A stretch of DNA of 64,000 nt from Zymomonas mobilis subsp. pomaceae ATCC 29192. Its GTDB lineage: Bacteria > Pseudomonadota > Alphaproteobacteria > Sphingomonadales > Sphingomonadaceae. A program made the translations under genes and the position numbers. This document shows positions 9,042-17,872 of the stretch, piece after piece; position 1 is the stretch's first letter; each line of letters begins with the position of its first letter. Below the pieces are notes generated by a model that worked only from the letters and a program-made list of their open reading frames with translations, searched no databases and was not told where the DNA came from. The DNA lies in assembly GCF_000218875.1 (NCBI RefSeq), contig NC_015709.1, positions 1,681,001 to 1,745,000 on the forward strand, in the 5' to 3' direction.

Positions 9042-10190
9042 TTAACGGCATTTGGCTTGGTCCTGCCCCTTTGTAATACGATCTTTCAAAGAATCGCCTA
9101 GCTTGTCACTGTAAACATCCAATAATTCGGCATATACTTTACATGCATCTTTAGGGCGGGGCGGTTTTAAAGCCATCAAGGATTGGCCTAAGAAATAGAG
9201 ACTGTCGGGCGCACGTGCCCCCTGAGGAAGAGTCTGGTAATTAGCATAAAAAATTTCTGCAGCTTGGGCTGGTTGCCCAGAATCCAAATAAGCCCGTCCC
9301 ATCAAATTACGGGCATAGCTGGCACGATGGTGATCTGGATATTTTGTAATAACTGATTTTAAAACCGTTTCCGCTTCTGGATAGCGCTTATCCATCCATA
9401 ATTTATATCCCGCAAGATAGGCTTGTTCTGCCGGATCGCTATTAGAATCAGCATTTTCAGCGATCAAAGCTGTTACCGATTTATCGGCTGTGGTTTTTGT
9501 TGCGGGCCCTATAGGGGCAGGGGACGACGTTACTGTTTTTTTTGTATCCGTCATTTTATTAACAGATGATTTTACTGTATTATCGGCCTGATTTTTATCA
9601 GAGGTTGCCTTGGTAACAGGTGCTACCGTCGCTATCCCTTTTACGTCATCGCTCTTACTGACAAGCGGTGTATTATTTTTTATATTAGAGGCATTATTGG
9701 GCTTGGTCATATTATTTTGAACCGTATTGGATTGCCCATTATTGCTTGACTGTGGGGGCATATTTACCGGATCAGTATCACCGGTTACACCCGCTTCAGC
9801 CGGCGCTGTCAGTCGTGACTGCATTTCTGTTTTGAAATTTTCAAACTGCTGTTCCATTTGGCGCAGCCGATGACCATTTTCTTCTGTCTGTGCCGTCAAC
9901 TGAGTCATTGATTGCTCAAGAGAATCCACCCGCGCACTTAATACAGTAAGAAGGGACGTATCAGGTTGATTAGGGGCCGCTTCTGTAGCGACAGGTGCCG
10001 TAATTTCTGGACTCACAATTTCATGATTTTTGCCATCCGGGAAAATTTTACGCTGAACAGCCCGCATTTGCCTTTGAAGCTGATCGACCTGTTGATTAAG
10101 CGTATCAGAGGTTGGCGTTGCTCCCCAAAGAGGAGCGCTTATAAAAGTGGACGATAAGCAGATAAGAAGCAGTTTGCGGTGTAATTTCAT
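9042..10190 (-). CDS. cpoB: CpoB/YbgF-like Tol-Pal associated periplasmic protein
   Basis: Periplasmic coordinator of peptidoglycan synthesis and outer-membrane constriction in its characterised homologues. The ATG at 10190 is preferred over one at 10211 because it is preceded by GGAATTGAAA and starts directly with a signal peptide ending near LWGA. A coiled coil follows the leader, with a second one at about 85-125. A long Ser/Thr/Asn/Lys-rich linker (about 140-235) leads to C-terminal TPR-like repeats that open with AEQAYLAGYKLWMDKRYPEA. The tolQRAB-pal genes are not next to it within the window; tilS and ftsH follow. The linker is longer and lower in complexity than usual. Confidence 0.85.
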   Translation of the reverse strand: MKLHRKLLLICLSSTFISAPLWGATPTSDTLNQQVDQLQRQMRAVQRKIFPDGKNHEIVSPEITAPVATEAAPNQPDTSLLTVLSARVDSLEQSMTQLTAQTEENGHRLRQMEQQFENFKTEMQSRLTAPAEAGVTGDTDPVNMPPQSSNNGQSNTVQNNMTKPNNASNIKNNTPLVSKSDDVKGIATVAPVTKATSDKNQADNTVKSSVNKMTDTKKTVTSSPAPIGPATKTTADKSVTALIAENADSNSDPAEQAYLAGYKLWMDKRYPEAETVLKSVITKYPDHHRASYARNLMGRAYLDSGQPAQAAEIFYANYQTLPQGARAPDSLYFLGQSLMALKPPRPKDACKVYAELLDVYSDKLGDSLKDRITKGQDQAKCR

Positions 10191-10462
10191 TTTCAATTCC
10201 ATACTAGCCATGCATAAAAACCGCCTTCAACGGTACAAACCCCGACTATTGATAGCAGTCAGGGTATGACAGACGATGAACAGGCCAAAAAAGAAAAATG
10301 TCGTGTCGGGTTTTCTCTTTGATATTTTTATAGACTAGAGCACTAAGCAGAAAACAGGTCAATGTTTACCATTTCCCGCTTTATAATTCCTGTTTTAACA
10401 AAAAAATCATTCACTGCGGCTTCTTCGAAGATATATTCAAAGCTGTTTTCGTTATACCCATT

Positions 10463-11389
10463 CTAATTGCTACTTCCTGCTTGACTGGATGGGCTAATAG
10501 GTGCCGCCGTTAAAAGGCTATCTGGCTTTAGACTGAAATCTTTGACCTTTTTGGAGGGTAAAATAGAAGGGGGTAAATTTCTTGTCGCCACCATGACGGT
10601 AAGGGCTTCTGGGTGATTGGTTCTTAATAGAGGATCTTTTGCGGTGGCAGGAATTTCGAAATGATCACCCGTGTTTAAGGTCTTTTCAAATAAAACTGGG
10701 CCAGATTTTCCATCATAAACGCGTAACCATACCGGTTTTAAAGCGACTAAATTTACGGCAGCTTTGGGGGTATTTTCGATCGTCGCATCTGTAGCATTAG
10801 CTAAAAATGTATTTGTCATTGATGGCGAATAAATCGCCTGATTCTCGACTGCCGCAATAGCCGAGTTTTCCGTCTCGGCATTGATATTACTATTGTCATT
10901 GACATTACTACTGTCAGTTACAGTAGACAAATTTTGCGCATAAGGTACCGACGGCGTAGAGTGATGATTATTCCACAAAATACCGCCACCGATTATAATT
11001 ACGCCTGCAATGACACAAGGCACGATTAACCGCCAAGGCGGCACGCGGGCCGGATCAGTCGGGGCATAGGGTTCAATAATGGGCTGTTGTTTTGTAGCTT
11101 CGCCCATAGTCTGACGGAAACGAGCCGCTAATGCCACTCCGTCTAATCCCAAGAGATTGGCATAAGTTTTGACAAAACCCGCACTATAGGTCGTAGCGGG
11201 TAACCCCTTACTAGACCCTTCTTCAATAGCTTCTAAATGACGAACAGGAATACGGGTCTGGCGAGAAACTTCATCCAGCGTCAGCTTTTGAGCGATACGG
11301 GTGCGCTGTAAAATTTCACCTACTTTTTCAGACATTTCCGAACGGTTATCCGTTGAGGTTGTCGGTTGGTCCTCTTTATTGCCCTTCAT
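10463..11389 (-). CDS. RodZ-like helix-turn-helix membrane protein
   Basis: Bitopic membrane protein of 308 residues. The N-terminal XRE-type HTH spans about 22-90 (VGEILQRTRIAQKLTLDEVS, then IPVRHLEAIEEG), a single membrane helix follows at about 119-139, and a C-terminal periplasmic domain of the DUF4115 type ends the protein. That architecture is RodZ, the MreB-associated cell-shape factor. The start is supported by GGGGA five bases upstream. The window shows no ispG next door, unlike many bacteria. The linker between about 145 and 210 is Asn/Ser rich. Confidence 0.82.
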   Translation of the reverse strand: MKGNKEDQPTTSTDNRSEMSEKVGEILQRTRIAQKLTLDEVSRQTRIPVRHLEAIEEGSSKGLPATTYSAGFVKTYANLLGLDGVALAARFRQTMGEATKQQPIIEPYAPTDPARVPPWRLIVPCVIAGVIIIGGGILWNNHHSTPSVPYAQNLSTVTDSSNVNDNSNINAETENSAIAAVENQAIYSPSMTNTFLANATDATIENTPKAAVNLVALKPVWLRVYDGKSGPVLFEKTLNTGDHFEIPATAKDPLLRTNHPEALTVMVATRNLPPSILPSKKVKDFSLKPDSLLTAAPISPSSQAGSSN

Positions 11390-11595
11390 TATATCCCCGA
11401 TCTCCTGTCATGAGCCTCAAGTTTATTTTGAGTAAAAAAATTGTGGTCAAAAGGCTCATTGTTTAATTGATATTGATTAGAACGAATGTTTATTAAATTT
11501 ATATCCTACATTGCTTAAATATAATTGAATTATTTAAAATAAGACCCTTGAGGCCACTACCTCAATAAATCTGTACTGTTAGCTTAATGATATAT

Positions 11596-12165
11596 TTACC
11601 GCTTGATTTTCTGGTTTTTTTGCCAATTTTTAATGACTTCCAGCGCTTTTATCATGTGACTGTCGGTATCTGAAGAAACATAAGTCAATAATATGCGGCG
11701 ATCGGGTGCAATGACATAGGTCGTATTATTCTGAGGTGATAACGGGTTATTAAGAGCATAAAGGCGCGTTACGCTAGTATCAGCAATAGCCACGGGTAAA
11801 CGGGATCGACATCCGGTCGTAAAGGGCATCGAATTTTTTATGACAGAAAAAGCGATTAGAAAAGCTCCATAGAGCCGTAGTTCAGAGGCTGATTTTATGA
11901 GGGGTTCTGCTTCCCTACTACAGGCGAAATCAGGGGATTCAGATGAAAAATAAAGCACAACAGGGCCATTTTTAAGCATCTGATCAAGGTCGAAATGAAA
12001 AGGCTGACCCATCGTTATGCCTGATACTTTAAAGGGAGGGGCATGAAAACCGCTCGATAAAGTGGCTTTGGCAGAAGACGGCCGTAAGGCTATGTTTGCT
12101 AACCCCAAGGTTAATAATGCGGCAATAATTTTAGATTTCAGAATGAATTTTTTTGAAAGAGCCAT
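11596..12165 (-). CDS. Exported peroxiredoxin-like protein with degenerate active site
   Basis: Thioredoxin-fold protein of 189 residues with a signal peptide (about 1-34). The AhpC/TSA layout is visible: an APPFKVSG start, the strand VVLYFSSESPDFACSREAE, then AFLIAFSVIK. The peroxidatic-type Cys is kept, but the standard PxxxTxxC motif reads SESPDFAC, so the Pro and the Thr that position peroxide are replaced (the Thr by Asp). A second Cys is in TTGCRSRLP. It could be a weak peroxidase, a redox sensor or a structural relative. It lies between ubiG and the RodZ-like gene on the same strand. Confidence 0.75.
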   Translation of the reverse strand: MALSKKFILKSKIIAALLTLGLANIALRPSSAKATLSSGFHAPPFKVSGITMGQPFHFDLDQMLKNGPVVLYFSSESPDFACSREAEPLIKSASELRLYGAFLIAFSVIKNSMPFTTGCRSRLPVAIADTSVTRLYALNNPLSPQNNTTYVIAPDRRILLTYVSSDTDSHMIKALEVIKNWQKNQKIKR

Positions 12166-12242
12166 AGGGTTATACTTTTTTAAAAGAGCATTTATTCTAA
12201 GGGTATTAAGCGTATAAATTAAATATTATAGCAAAATAACAT

Positions 12243-13043
12243 TTATAGTTTTGCGTTATTTTTTTGTGCTGTTAACAAATAATCGACAGCTTTATTTTCC
12301 GTTAAGATAAAGCCCCGTATGGGCGACCATATCAAACCCATAATATGGGTGATCCTAAGGCCTGCATTTTCCATAAAATGTTGGGTCTCTTCCGGTTTTA
12401 AAAAACGATTCCAGTCGTGGGTACCTGTAGGAATACCGCCCAAAGTTTCCCCAATATCAATAATCATCAAACGGGATAGTAAAGTGCGGTTAGGCGTAGA
12501 TAGGATCAGCAAGCCATCTTCTTTTAATTTATCGGCTATCTCATTGATAAATTCTTGAGGGTCTGCGACATGTTCCAACACTTCCATCGCTGTAATAAGA
12601 TCGAATCGTTCTCTGCCGAGTGATTCCATCCCTCCTGTAAGGTAATTTATTTTTAAATTCTGTTGATCTGCATGTTGCTTTGCGACCGCAATATTTTCAG
12701 CTGCCGCGTCCATTCCTGTCACATCAGCCCCTAATCGTGTCAAAGGTTCAGCTAACAATCCCGCCCCACAGCCAATATCGAGCGCTTTTTTCCCTGATAA
12801 AGGCTTAATATTGTCTATTACCCTTGAAAAATGCCGGTCAACAGCGCTTCTTATATAAGAAAGTCTAGCCGGATTCATTCTATGCAGCATGGCTGAACTG
12901 CCAAAAGGATTCCACCATTCCTCCGCCATTTTGCCAAAATGTTCCGCTTGATGACGATCAATAGTGGACATGCCTTCTTCATTTTTTTTATCGGTTAGTT
13001 GACCAACTGATGATAATGAATCTGACGCAGCGCTTGCTTTCAT
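12243..13043 (-). CDS. ubiG: Ubiquinone biosynthesis O-methyltransferase UbiG
   Basis: SAM-dependent methyltransferase carrying out both O-methylations in ubiquinone synthesis. SAM motif I is ALDIGCGAGLL at about residues 87-97. The N-terminal block HFGKMAEEWWNPFG and the C-terminal DWNRFLKPEE are typical of UbiG. The 266-residue length fits. AGGGATG precedes the ATG. It is divergent from lysC, with about 74 bp between the two start codons holding both promoters, a typical alphaproteobacterial pairing. Confidence 0.95.
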   Translation of the reverse strand: MKASAASDSLSSVGQLTDKKNEEGMSTIDRHQAEHFGKMAEEWWNPFGSSAMLHRMNPARLSYIRSAVDRHFSRVIDNIKPLSGKKALDIGCGAGLLAEPLTRLGADVTGMDAAAENIAVAKQHADQQNLKINYLTGGMESLGRERFDLITAMEVLEHVADPQEFINEIADKLKEDGLLILSTPNRTLLSRLMIIDIGETLGGIPTGTHDWNRFLKPEETQHFMENAGLRITHIMGLIWSPIRGFILTENKAVDYLLTAQKNNAKL

Positions 13044-13117
13044 TATAATACATCCCTACAAAATCGCTTTTGCGTCTGCAAAGCTGGTTTTCTGCTACAA
13101 TTTTTGAGCGTTTCTTT

Positions 13118-14395
13118 ATGGCCCGTATCGTGATGAAGTTTGGTGGCACGTCGGTTGCAGGATTGGAAAGAATCCGCAATGTGGCCCGTCGTGTCCAAAA
13201 AGAGGTGGAGGCCGGCAACGAAGTTGCTGTCGTTGTTTCCGCAATGTCCGGAGAAACAGACCGTCTGGTTGGTTTCTGTCGTGAAGCGGCTCCCCTTTAT
13301 GATCCCGCAGAATATGATGCGGTAGTTTCCTCTGGTGAACAAGTAACCAGTGGTCTTTTAGCTATTGTGCTAAAATCGATGGGATTAAAAGCCCGTAGCT
13401 GGTTTGGTTGGCAAATTCCGATCCACACAACCGATGCTTATGCGAATAGCCGCATTGAATCGATTGATACTGAACGCTTGACCAAGGCGATGAGTTCCGG
13501 AGAAGTGGCTGTTGTAGCTGGTTTTCAGGGTGTCAGTGATGAAGGTCGGGTAACAACCCTCGGCCGTGGCGGTTCCGATACCTCGGCGGTTGCCTTGGCG
13601 GCGGCTTTGGAAGCTGACCGTTGCGACATTTATACAGATGTCGATGGGGTTTATACCACAGATCCTCGCATTGTCTCTCGTGCCCGTCGCTTAGATCGGG
13701 TCACCTATGAGGAAATGTTGGAATTGGCTAGTGTTGGTGCCAAAGTCCTTCAGACGCGGTCTGTCGGTCTTGCGATGAAAGCACGAACCCGTCTTCGGGT
13801 GCTTTCATCCTTTGGAGATCCCGATTTACCACCAGACGGTGGAACCTTGATTGTTTCGGAAGACGAAATCAGAGAAAGCGATATGGAACGTCAGATCATT
13901 ACCGGCATTGCTTATGATAAATCTGAAGCGAAAGTAACCTTAATGGGGGTACCGGATAAGCCCGGCGCCGTTGCTCAGATTTTTTCTCTATTAGCTACCG
14001 CCCATATCCATGTTGATATGATTGTGCAGAATGTTACCTATGATTCGCACACAACCGATGTCACTTTCACTGTGCCTAAAGCGCAGCTTTCTCATGTTCT
14101 TGATATTTTAGAGAAGGCAAAGTCCGAAATCGGTTTCGATCGCGTCATGAAAAATGACAATGTCTGTAAAGTCAGCATTGTCGGTGTGGGTATGCGCAGT
14201 CACCCGGGTGTTGCGGCGACCATGTTTAATTCTTTGGCCGATCGTGGCATAAACATTTTAGCAATCACGACTTCTGAAATTAAGGTTAGCGTTTTAATTG
14301 ACGATGCCTACACTGAATTAGCCGTGCGGGTTTTACACACCGCTTATGGTTTGGATGCGGATATGCGTCCTGTCAATGAAGAGGCCGTTGCATGA
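13118..14395 (+). CDS. lysC: Aspartate kinase LysC
   Basis: Phosphorylates aspartate, committing it to lysine, threonine, methionine and diaminopimelate synthesis. The start at 13118 gives MARIVMKFGGTSV, the family N-terminus, and is preferred over the upstream frame opening at 13070. The protein is 425 residues: amino-acid kinase domain first, then two ACT domains from about residue 260 (VTLMGVPDKPGAVAQIFSLL and VSIVGVGMRSHPGVAATMF), suggesting feedback control. The stop overlaps the next gene (ATGA). Confidence 0.96.
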   Translation: MARIVMKFGGTSVAGLERIRNVARRVQKEVEAGNEVAVVVSAMSGETDRLVGFCREAAPLYDPAEYDAVVSSGEQVTSGLLAIVLKSMGLKARSWFGWQIPIHTTDAYANSRIESIDTERLTKAMSSGEVAVVAGFQGVSDEGRVTTLGRGGSDTSAVALAAALEADRCDIYTDVDGVYTTDPRIVSRARRLDRVTYEEMLELASVGAKVLQTRSVGLAMKARTRLRVLSSFGDPDLPPDGGTLIVSEDEIRESDMERQIITGIAYDKSEAKVTLMGVPDKPGAVAQIFSLLATAHIHVDMIVQNVTYDSHTTDVTFTVPKAQLSHVLDILEKAKSEIGFDRVMKNDNVCKVSIVGVGMRSHPGVAATMFNSLADRGINILAITTSEIKVSVLIDDAYTELAVRVLHTAYGLDADMRPVNEEAVA

Positions 14396-15477
14396 TAAAT
14401 AGCGTCAGCAAGCAAGCTCAGGTTCTTCCTCAAGCCGATAATGATGATAAGTTGATACGAGGTCATAAGCTGCTTGAAAAGCTTATGACGAGGGGCGCAG
14501 ATTTTTTAAATTGTCGCTATGCTATTATGGGCGGCGCGATGAGTTGGGTCAGCGAACGTCATCTTGTATCTGCTTTATCGAATGCGGGTGGGTTCGGGGT
14601 TCTTGCTTGCGGGGCTATGCCACCTGCTCTTTTAGATGAAGAAATTACCGCTACAAAACAGCTAACAGATCAATCTTTTGGCATCAATTTAATTACCATG
14701 CATCCGCAATTGGATCAACTGATTGATGTCTGCCTTAACCAGCATGTAAGCCATGTGGTTTTGGCAGGGGGATTGCCGACGACCGCCGCCATTGAAAAGC
14801 TGAAAAAGGGGGGCATAAAAGTTATTTGTTTTGCCCCTGCGCTTGTTCTTGGGCGTAAACTTCTAAGAGCGGGTGTTGATGCCTTAGTTATTGAAGGTAT
14901 GGAAGCCGGTGGTCATATCGGGCCCGTCACTACGACGGTACTAGCACAGGAAATCTTGCCGACATTGTCCAAAAAGATTCCGGTTTTTGTCGCAGGCGGT
15001 ATTGGCCGTGGTGAATCTATCGCGGCTTTTCTGGAAATGGGGGCTGCGGGCGTCCAGCTGGGAACCCGTTTTGTCTGTGCAACAGAATCTATTGCTCATC
15101 CACGCTTTAAACAAGCTTTTATTCGAGCATCAGCGCGTGATGCAATTACTTCGGTACAGATAGATTCGCGTTTACCTGTCATACCTGTCCGAGCTTTAAA
15201 AAATGCTACAACAGAAAATTTTATTGCTAAACAGCGTGAAGTAGCCAAAGCTTTGGATGATGGTGAATTAGCTTTGCCCGAAGCTCAGCTTATGATTGAG
15301 CATTATTGGGCAGGATCGTTACGACGCGCTGTCATTGAGGGTGATATTGAAAATGGGTCTGTCATGGCTGGACAATCGGTTGGCATGGTAAAGCAAGAAG
15401 AACCCGCAAGTGATATTATAAATCATTTGGTGGATGAAGCGGCTTTAGCACTCGCAGCCCGTGCTTTGGCTTGCTAA
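14392..15477 (+). CDS. Nitronate monooxygenase / 2-nitropropane dioxygenase family protein
   Basis: FMN-dependent TIM-barrel protein of 361 residues. The conserved N-terminal YAIMGGAMSWVSERHLVSAL and GGFGVLACGAM, the glycine-rich EGMEAGGHIG near 170, and VFVAGGIGRGESIAAFLEMG then GVQLGTRFVC for the phosphate site all match nitronate monooxygenase or enoyl-reductase-like FMN proteins. The substrate is not known. The start overlaps the lysC stop by four bases, so it is translated with lysC. ptsP starts 10 bp after its stop. Confidence 0.82.
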   Translation: MINSVSKQAQVLPQADNDDKLIRGHKLLEKLMTRGADFLNCRYAIMGGAMSWVSERHLVSALSNAGGFGVLACGAMPPALLDEEITATKQLTDQSFGINLITMHPQLDQLIDVCLNQHVSHVVLAGGLPTTAAIEKLKKGGIKVICFAPALVLGRKLLRAGVDALVIEGMEAGGHIGPVTTTVLAQEILPTLSKKIPVFVAGGIGRGESIAAFLEMGAAGVQLGTRFVCATESIAHPRFKQAFIRASARDAITSVQIDSRLPVIPVRALKNATTENFIAKQREVAKALDDGELALPEAQLMIEHYWAGSLRRAVIEGDIENGSVMAGQSVGMVKQEEPASDIINHLVDEAALALAARALAC

Positions 15478-15487
15478 TAACAGGATT

Positions 15488-17776
15488 ATGTCTCCTTCCC
15501 AGCAGATAGCAACGATAGCAGCGCGTGAAATTTTAACGCGATTGCATGATGTTATGGCCTCCCGTTCTAATGCGCAGTCAAAATTAGATCAGGTCGTCCG
15601 GATTATCAGTACCGCTTTATGCAGCGACGTGTGTTCCATCTATTTACTGCGCGATGGGGTATTAGAACTTTTTGCAACCTATGGTTTAAAACAAGAAGCT
15701 GTCCATGTCACCAAGTTGGCATTAGGGCAGGGGCTTGTGGGCACAATCGCCCGTGACATGGCTATTCTCAATTTAAGTGAAGCTACTAGTCATCCAGATT
15801 TTGTGCACAACCCTGAAACGGGTGAAGATTTATTCCACAGTTTTGCGGGGGTTCCCATTGTCAGACGGGAACAATCCGTTGGGGTACTAGCTGTTCAAAC
15901 TACGGATCCTCGTCGTTTCGCCGATATCGAAGTTGAGGCCTTACAGACGGTCGCTATGGTATTAGCTGAGCTGATATTTAGTGCCGGATTGATTGATGAA
16001 AATAGTCTGTCTAGTGGCGGTGTAAAAGACCAAGGATCTTTACGGTATAATGGTCTGAAACTGGTGGAAGGGATGGGACGTGGCTATGCTGTTTTCCATC
16101 AGCCCCGTATCACCATTGAATTCACCGTTGCTGAAGATGTGGAAGCAGAACGCCAAAGACTCAATGCGGCTTTCTCGCAGATGCGAGAACAGATCGAGAG
16201 GATGGCGCAGGATGTCGAGTTTTTTGGTAGTTCCAATGATCATCGGGAAGTTCTCGCTACTTATCGTATGTTTGCCTATGATGAGGGTTGGCGTCGCCGG
16301 ATTGATGAAGCCATTGATAGTGGCCTGACAGCGGAAGCAGCTATTGAGCGGGTACAACAGCATAACCGAATGCGGATGCGGGAAATCGGCGATCCGTTGC
16401 TAGCTGAACGTTTGCATGATCTGGAAGATTTATCTAACCGCTTGCTGCGCTTGGTTTCCGGTCAACTTGGTACAGCCGCTCGATTAGGTCTTCATAGTGA
16501 TGCTATTCTTATTGCCCGTAATATGGGGCCCGCTGAACTTTTAGAATATGATCGCCGTCGACTAAAAGGCATTGTACTAGAAGAAGGCTCATTGACCTCT
16601 CATGTGACTATTGTCGCCAAGGCCATGGGTATTCCCGTTTTGGGGCGGGTTAAGGAAATCCATCAGGGTGTTCGTGAAGGAGATCTCTTGCTGGTGGACA
16701 GCAATCAGGGGGCCGTATTTATTCGCCCAACCCCTGAAATTGAGGAAGCCTTTGCAACCCGTTTTGCACTCAGTCGTAAAAGACGGGCTGAATTTGCAGC
16801 GATGCGGGATTTACCCGCTATCACGCGAGACAATCATCGTATTGAATTAATGATTAATGCCGGATTGCGTGATGATGTGGCCGCATTGGATGCAACCGGT
16901 GCCGATGGTATTGGTCTTTTTAGAACAGAATTTGAATTTTTGGTTTCTTCTACCCTGCCCCAAAGAGAAAGGCAGCTTCGTCTCTATCGCGATGTCTTAG
17001 ATGCCGCAGGTAATCGACCTGTTATCTTTCGAACAGTGGATATTGGTAATGATAAAACATTACCCTATATCAACAACAGTGAAGATGAAAACGAAGAAAA
17101 TCCAGCCCTCGGCTGGCGTGCTATTCGTTTAGCGCTCGAAAGAAAAGCGCTTTTGAAAGTGCAGGCGCGGGCGCTTATCGAGGGCGCTGCAGATCGTCAT
17201 CTTTACGTGATGTTTCCGATGATCGCAGAGCCATGGGAATATGATCAAGCACAGACGCTGTTTGAAAGTCAGAATAAATGGCTGATTAAACATAACAAGC
17301 CACGAGCTAAAGTCATTCACTATGGCTCAATGCTGGAAGTACCTTCTTTGGCCGAGAGTCTTGATATTCTGTTGCCGAAGCTCGATTTTTTATCGATTGG
17401 CACAAATGATCTCATTCAGTTCTTTTTTGCCGCAGATCGTGCGCATCCCAAGCTGGCAGAAAGATATGACTGGTTATCTCCGGCTTTATTGCGCTTTTTA
17501 GCGCGTATTATTGATCAGGCTAATGCTGCCGGTTGTAAAGTAGGATTATGTGGTGAGATGGGCGGTCGATCGCTGACAGCCATGGCCTTGATCGGATTAG
17601 GGCTAAAACGCCTCTCTATTACACCTGTTGCCATCGGGCCTATTAAGGCAATGATCCGATCTTTGGATCGTGATGCTTTTGCACCTTTTTTGCGCGATTT
17701 ATTAGCCCGTGGAGTCAGTAATATTGGCGAGCATTTGGAAAAATGGGCTGATAAACATGGAGTGATTATCAACTAA
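15488..17776 (+). CDS. ptsP: Nitrogen-type PTS enzyme I PtsP (EI-Ntr)
   Basis: Autophosphorylates with PEP and passes phosphate to NPr. The ATG at 15488 (762 residues) has AGG just upstream and is preferred over 15461. An N-terminal GAF sensor domain (about 20-165) precedes the EI domains. The phosphohistidine is His372 in EEGSLTSHVTIVAKAM, and LFRTEFEF, SIGTNDLIQFFFAADR and GLCGEMGG mark the PEP-binding barrel. It is probably regulatory rather than a sugar transporter component; no other PTS gene is in the window. Confidence 0.96.
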   Translation: MSPSQQIATIAAREILTRLHDVMASRSNAQSKLDQVVRIISTALCSDVCSIYLLRDGVLELFATYGLKQEAVHVTKLALGQGLVGTIARDMAILNLSEATSHPDFVHNPETGEDLFHSFAGVPIVRREQSVGVLAVQTTDPRRFADIEVEALQTVAMVLAELIFSAGLIDENSLSSGGVKDQGSLRYNGLKLVEGMGRGYAVFHQPRITIEFTVAEDVEAERQRLNAAFSQMREQIERMAQDVEFFGSSNDHREVLATYRMFAYDEGWRRRIDEAIDSGLTAEAAIERVQQHNRMRMREIGDPLLAERLHDLEDLSNRLLRLVSGQLGTAARLGLHSDAILIARNMGPAELLEYDRRRLKGIVLEEGSLTSHVTIVAKAMGIPVLGRVKEIHQGVREGDLLLVDSNQGAVFIRPTPEIEEAFATRFALSRKRRAEFAAMRDLPAITRDNHRIELMINAGLRDDVAALDATGADGIGLFRTEFEFLVSSTLPQRERQLRLYRDVLDAAGNRPVIFRTVDIGNDKTLPYINNSEDENEENPALGWRAIRLALERKALLKVQARALIEGAADRHLYVMFPMIAEPWEYDQAQTLFESQNKWLIKHNKPRAKVIHYGSMLEVPSLAESLDILLPKLDFLSIGTNDLIQFFFAADRAHPKLAERYDWLSPALLRFLARIIDQANAAGCKVGLCGEMGGRSLTAMALIGLGLKRLSITPVAIGPIKAMIRSLDRDAFAPFLRDLLARGVSNIGEHLEKWADKHGVIIN

Positions 17777-17819
17777 TCAATTCACTTTGAATATTTTTTG
17801 ATCTTATTCAGATGAGGAG

Positions 17820-17872
17820 AAGGGAAAGTTTTTTGCGTGTTTAAAAGACACTCTTAGGCTTTCCCTTTTTTA
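17820..17872 (+). terminator. Rho-independent terminator of ptsP
   Basis: AAGGGAAAG (17820-17828) pairs with CTTTCCCTT (17859-17867), with an inner GTGT/ACAC stem, and six T residues follow on the plus strand. The end touches the stop codon of the convergent serine hydrolase gene. Confidence 0.8.
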
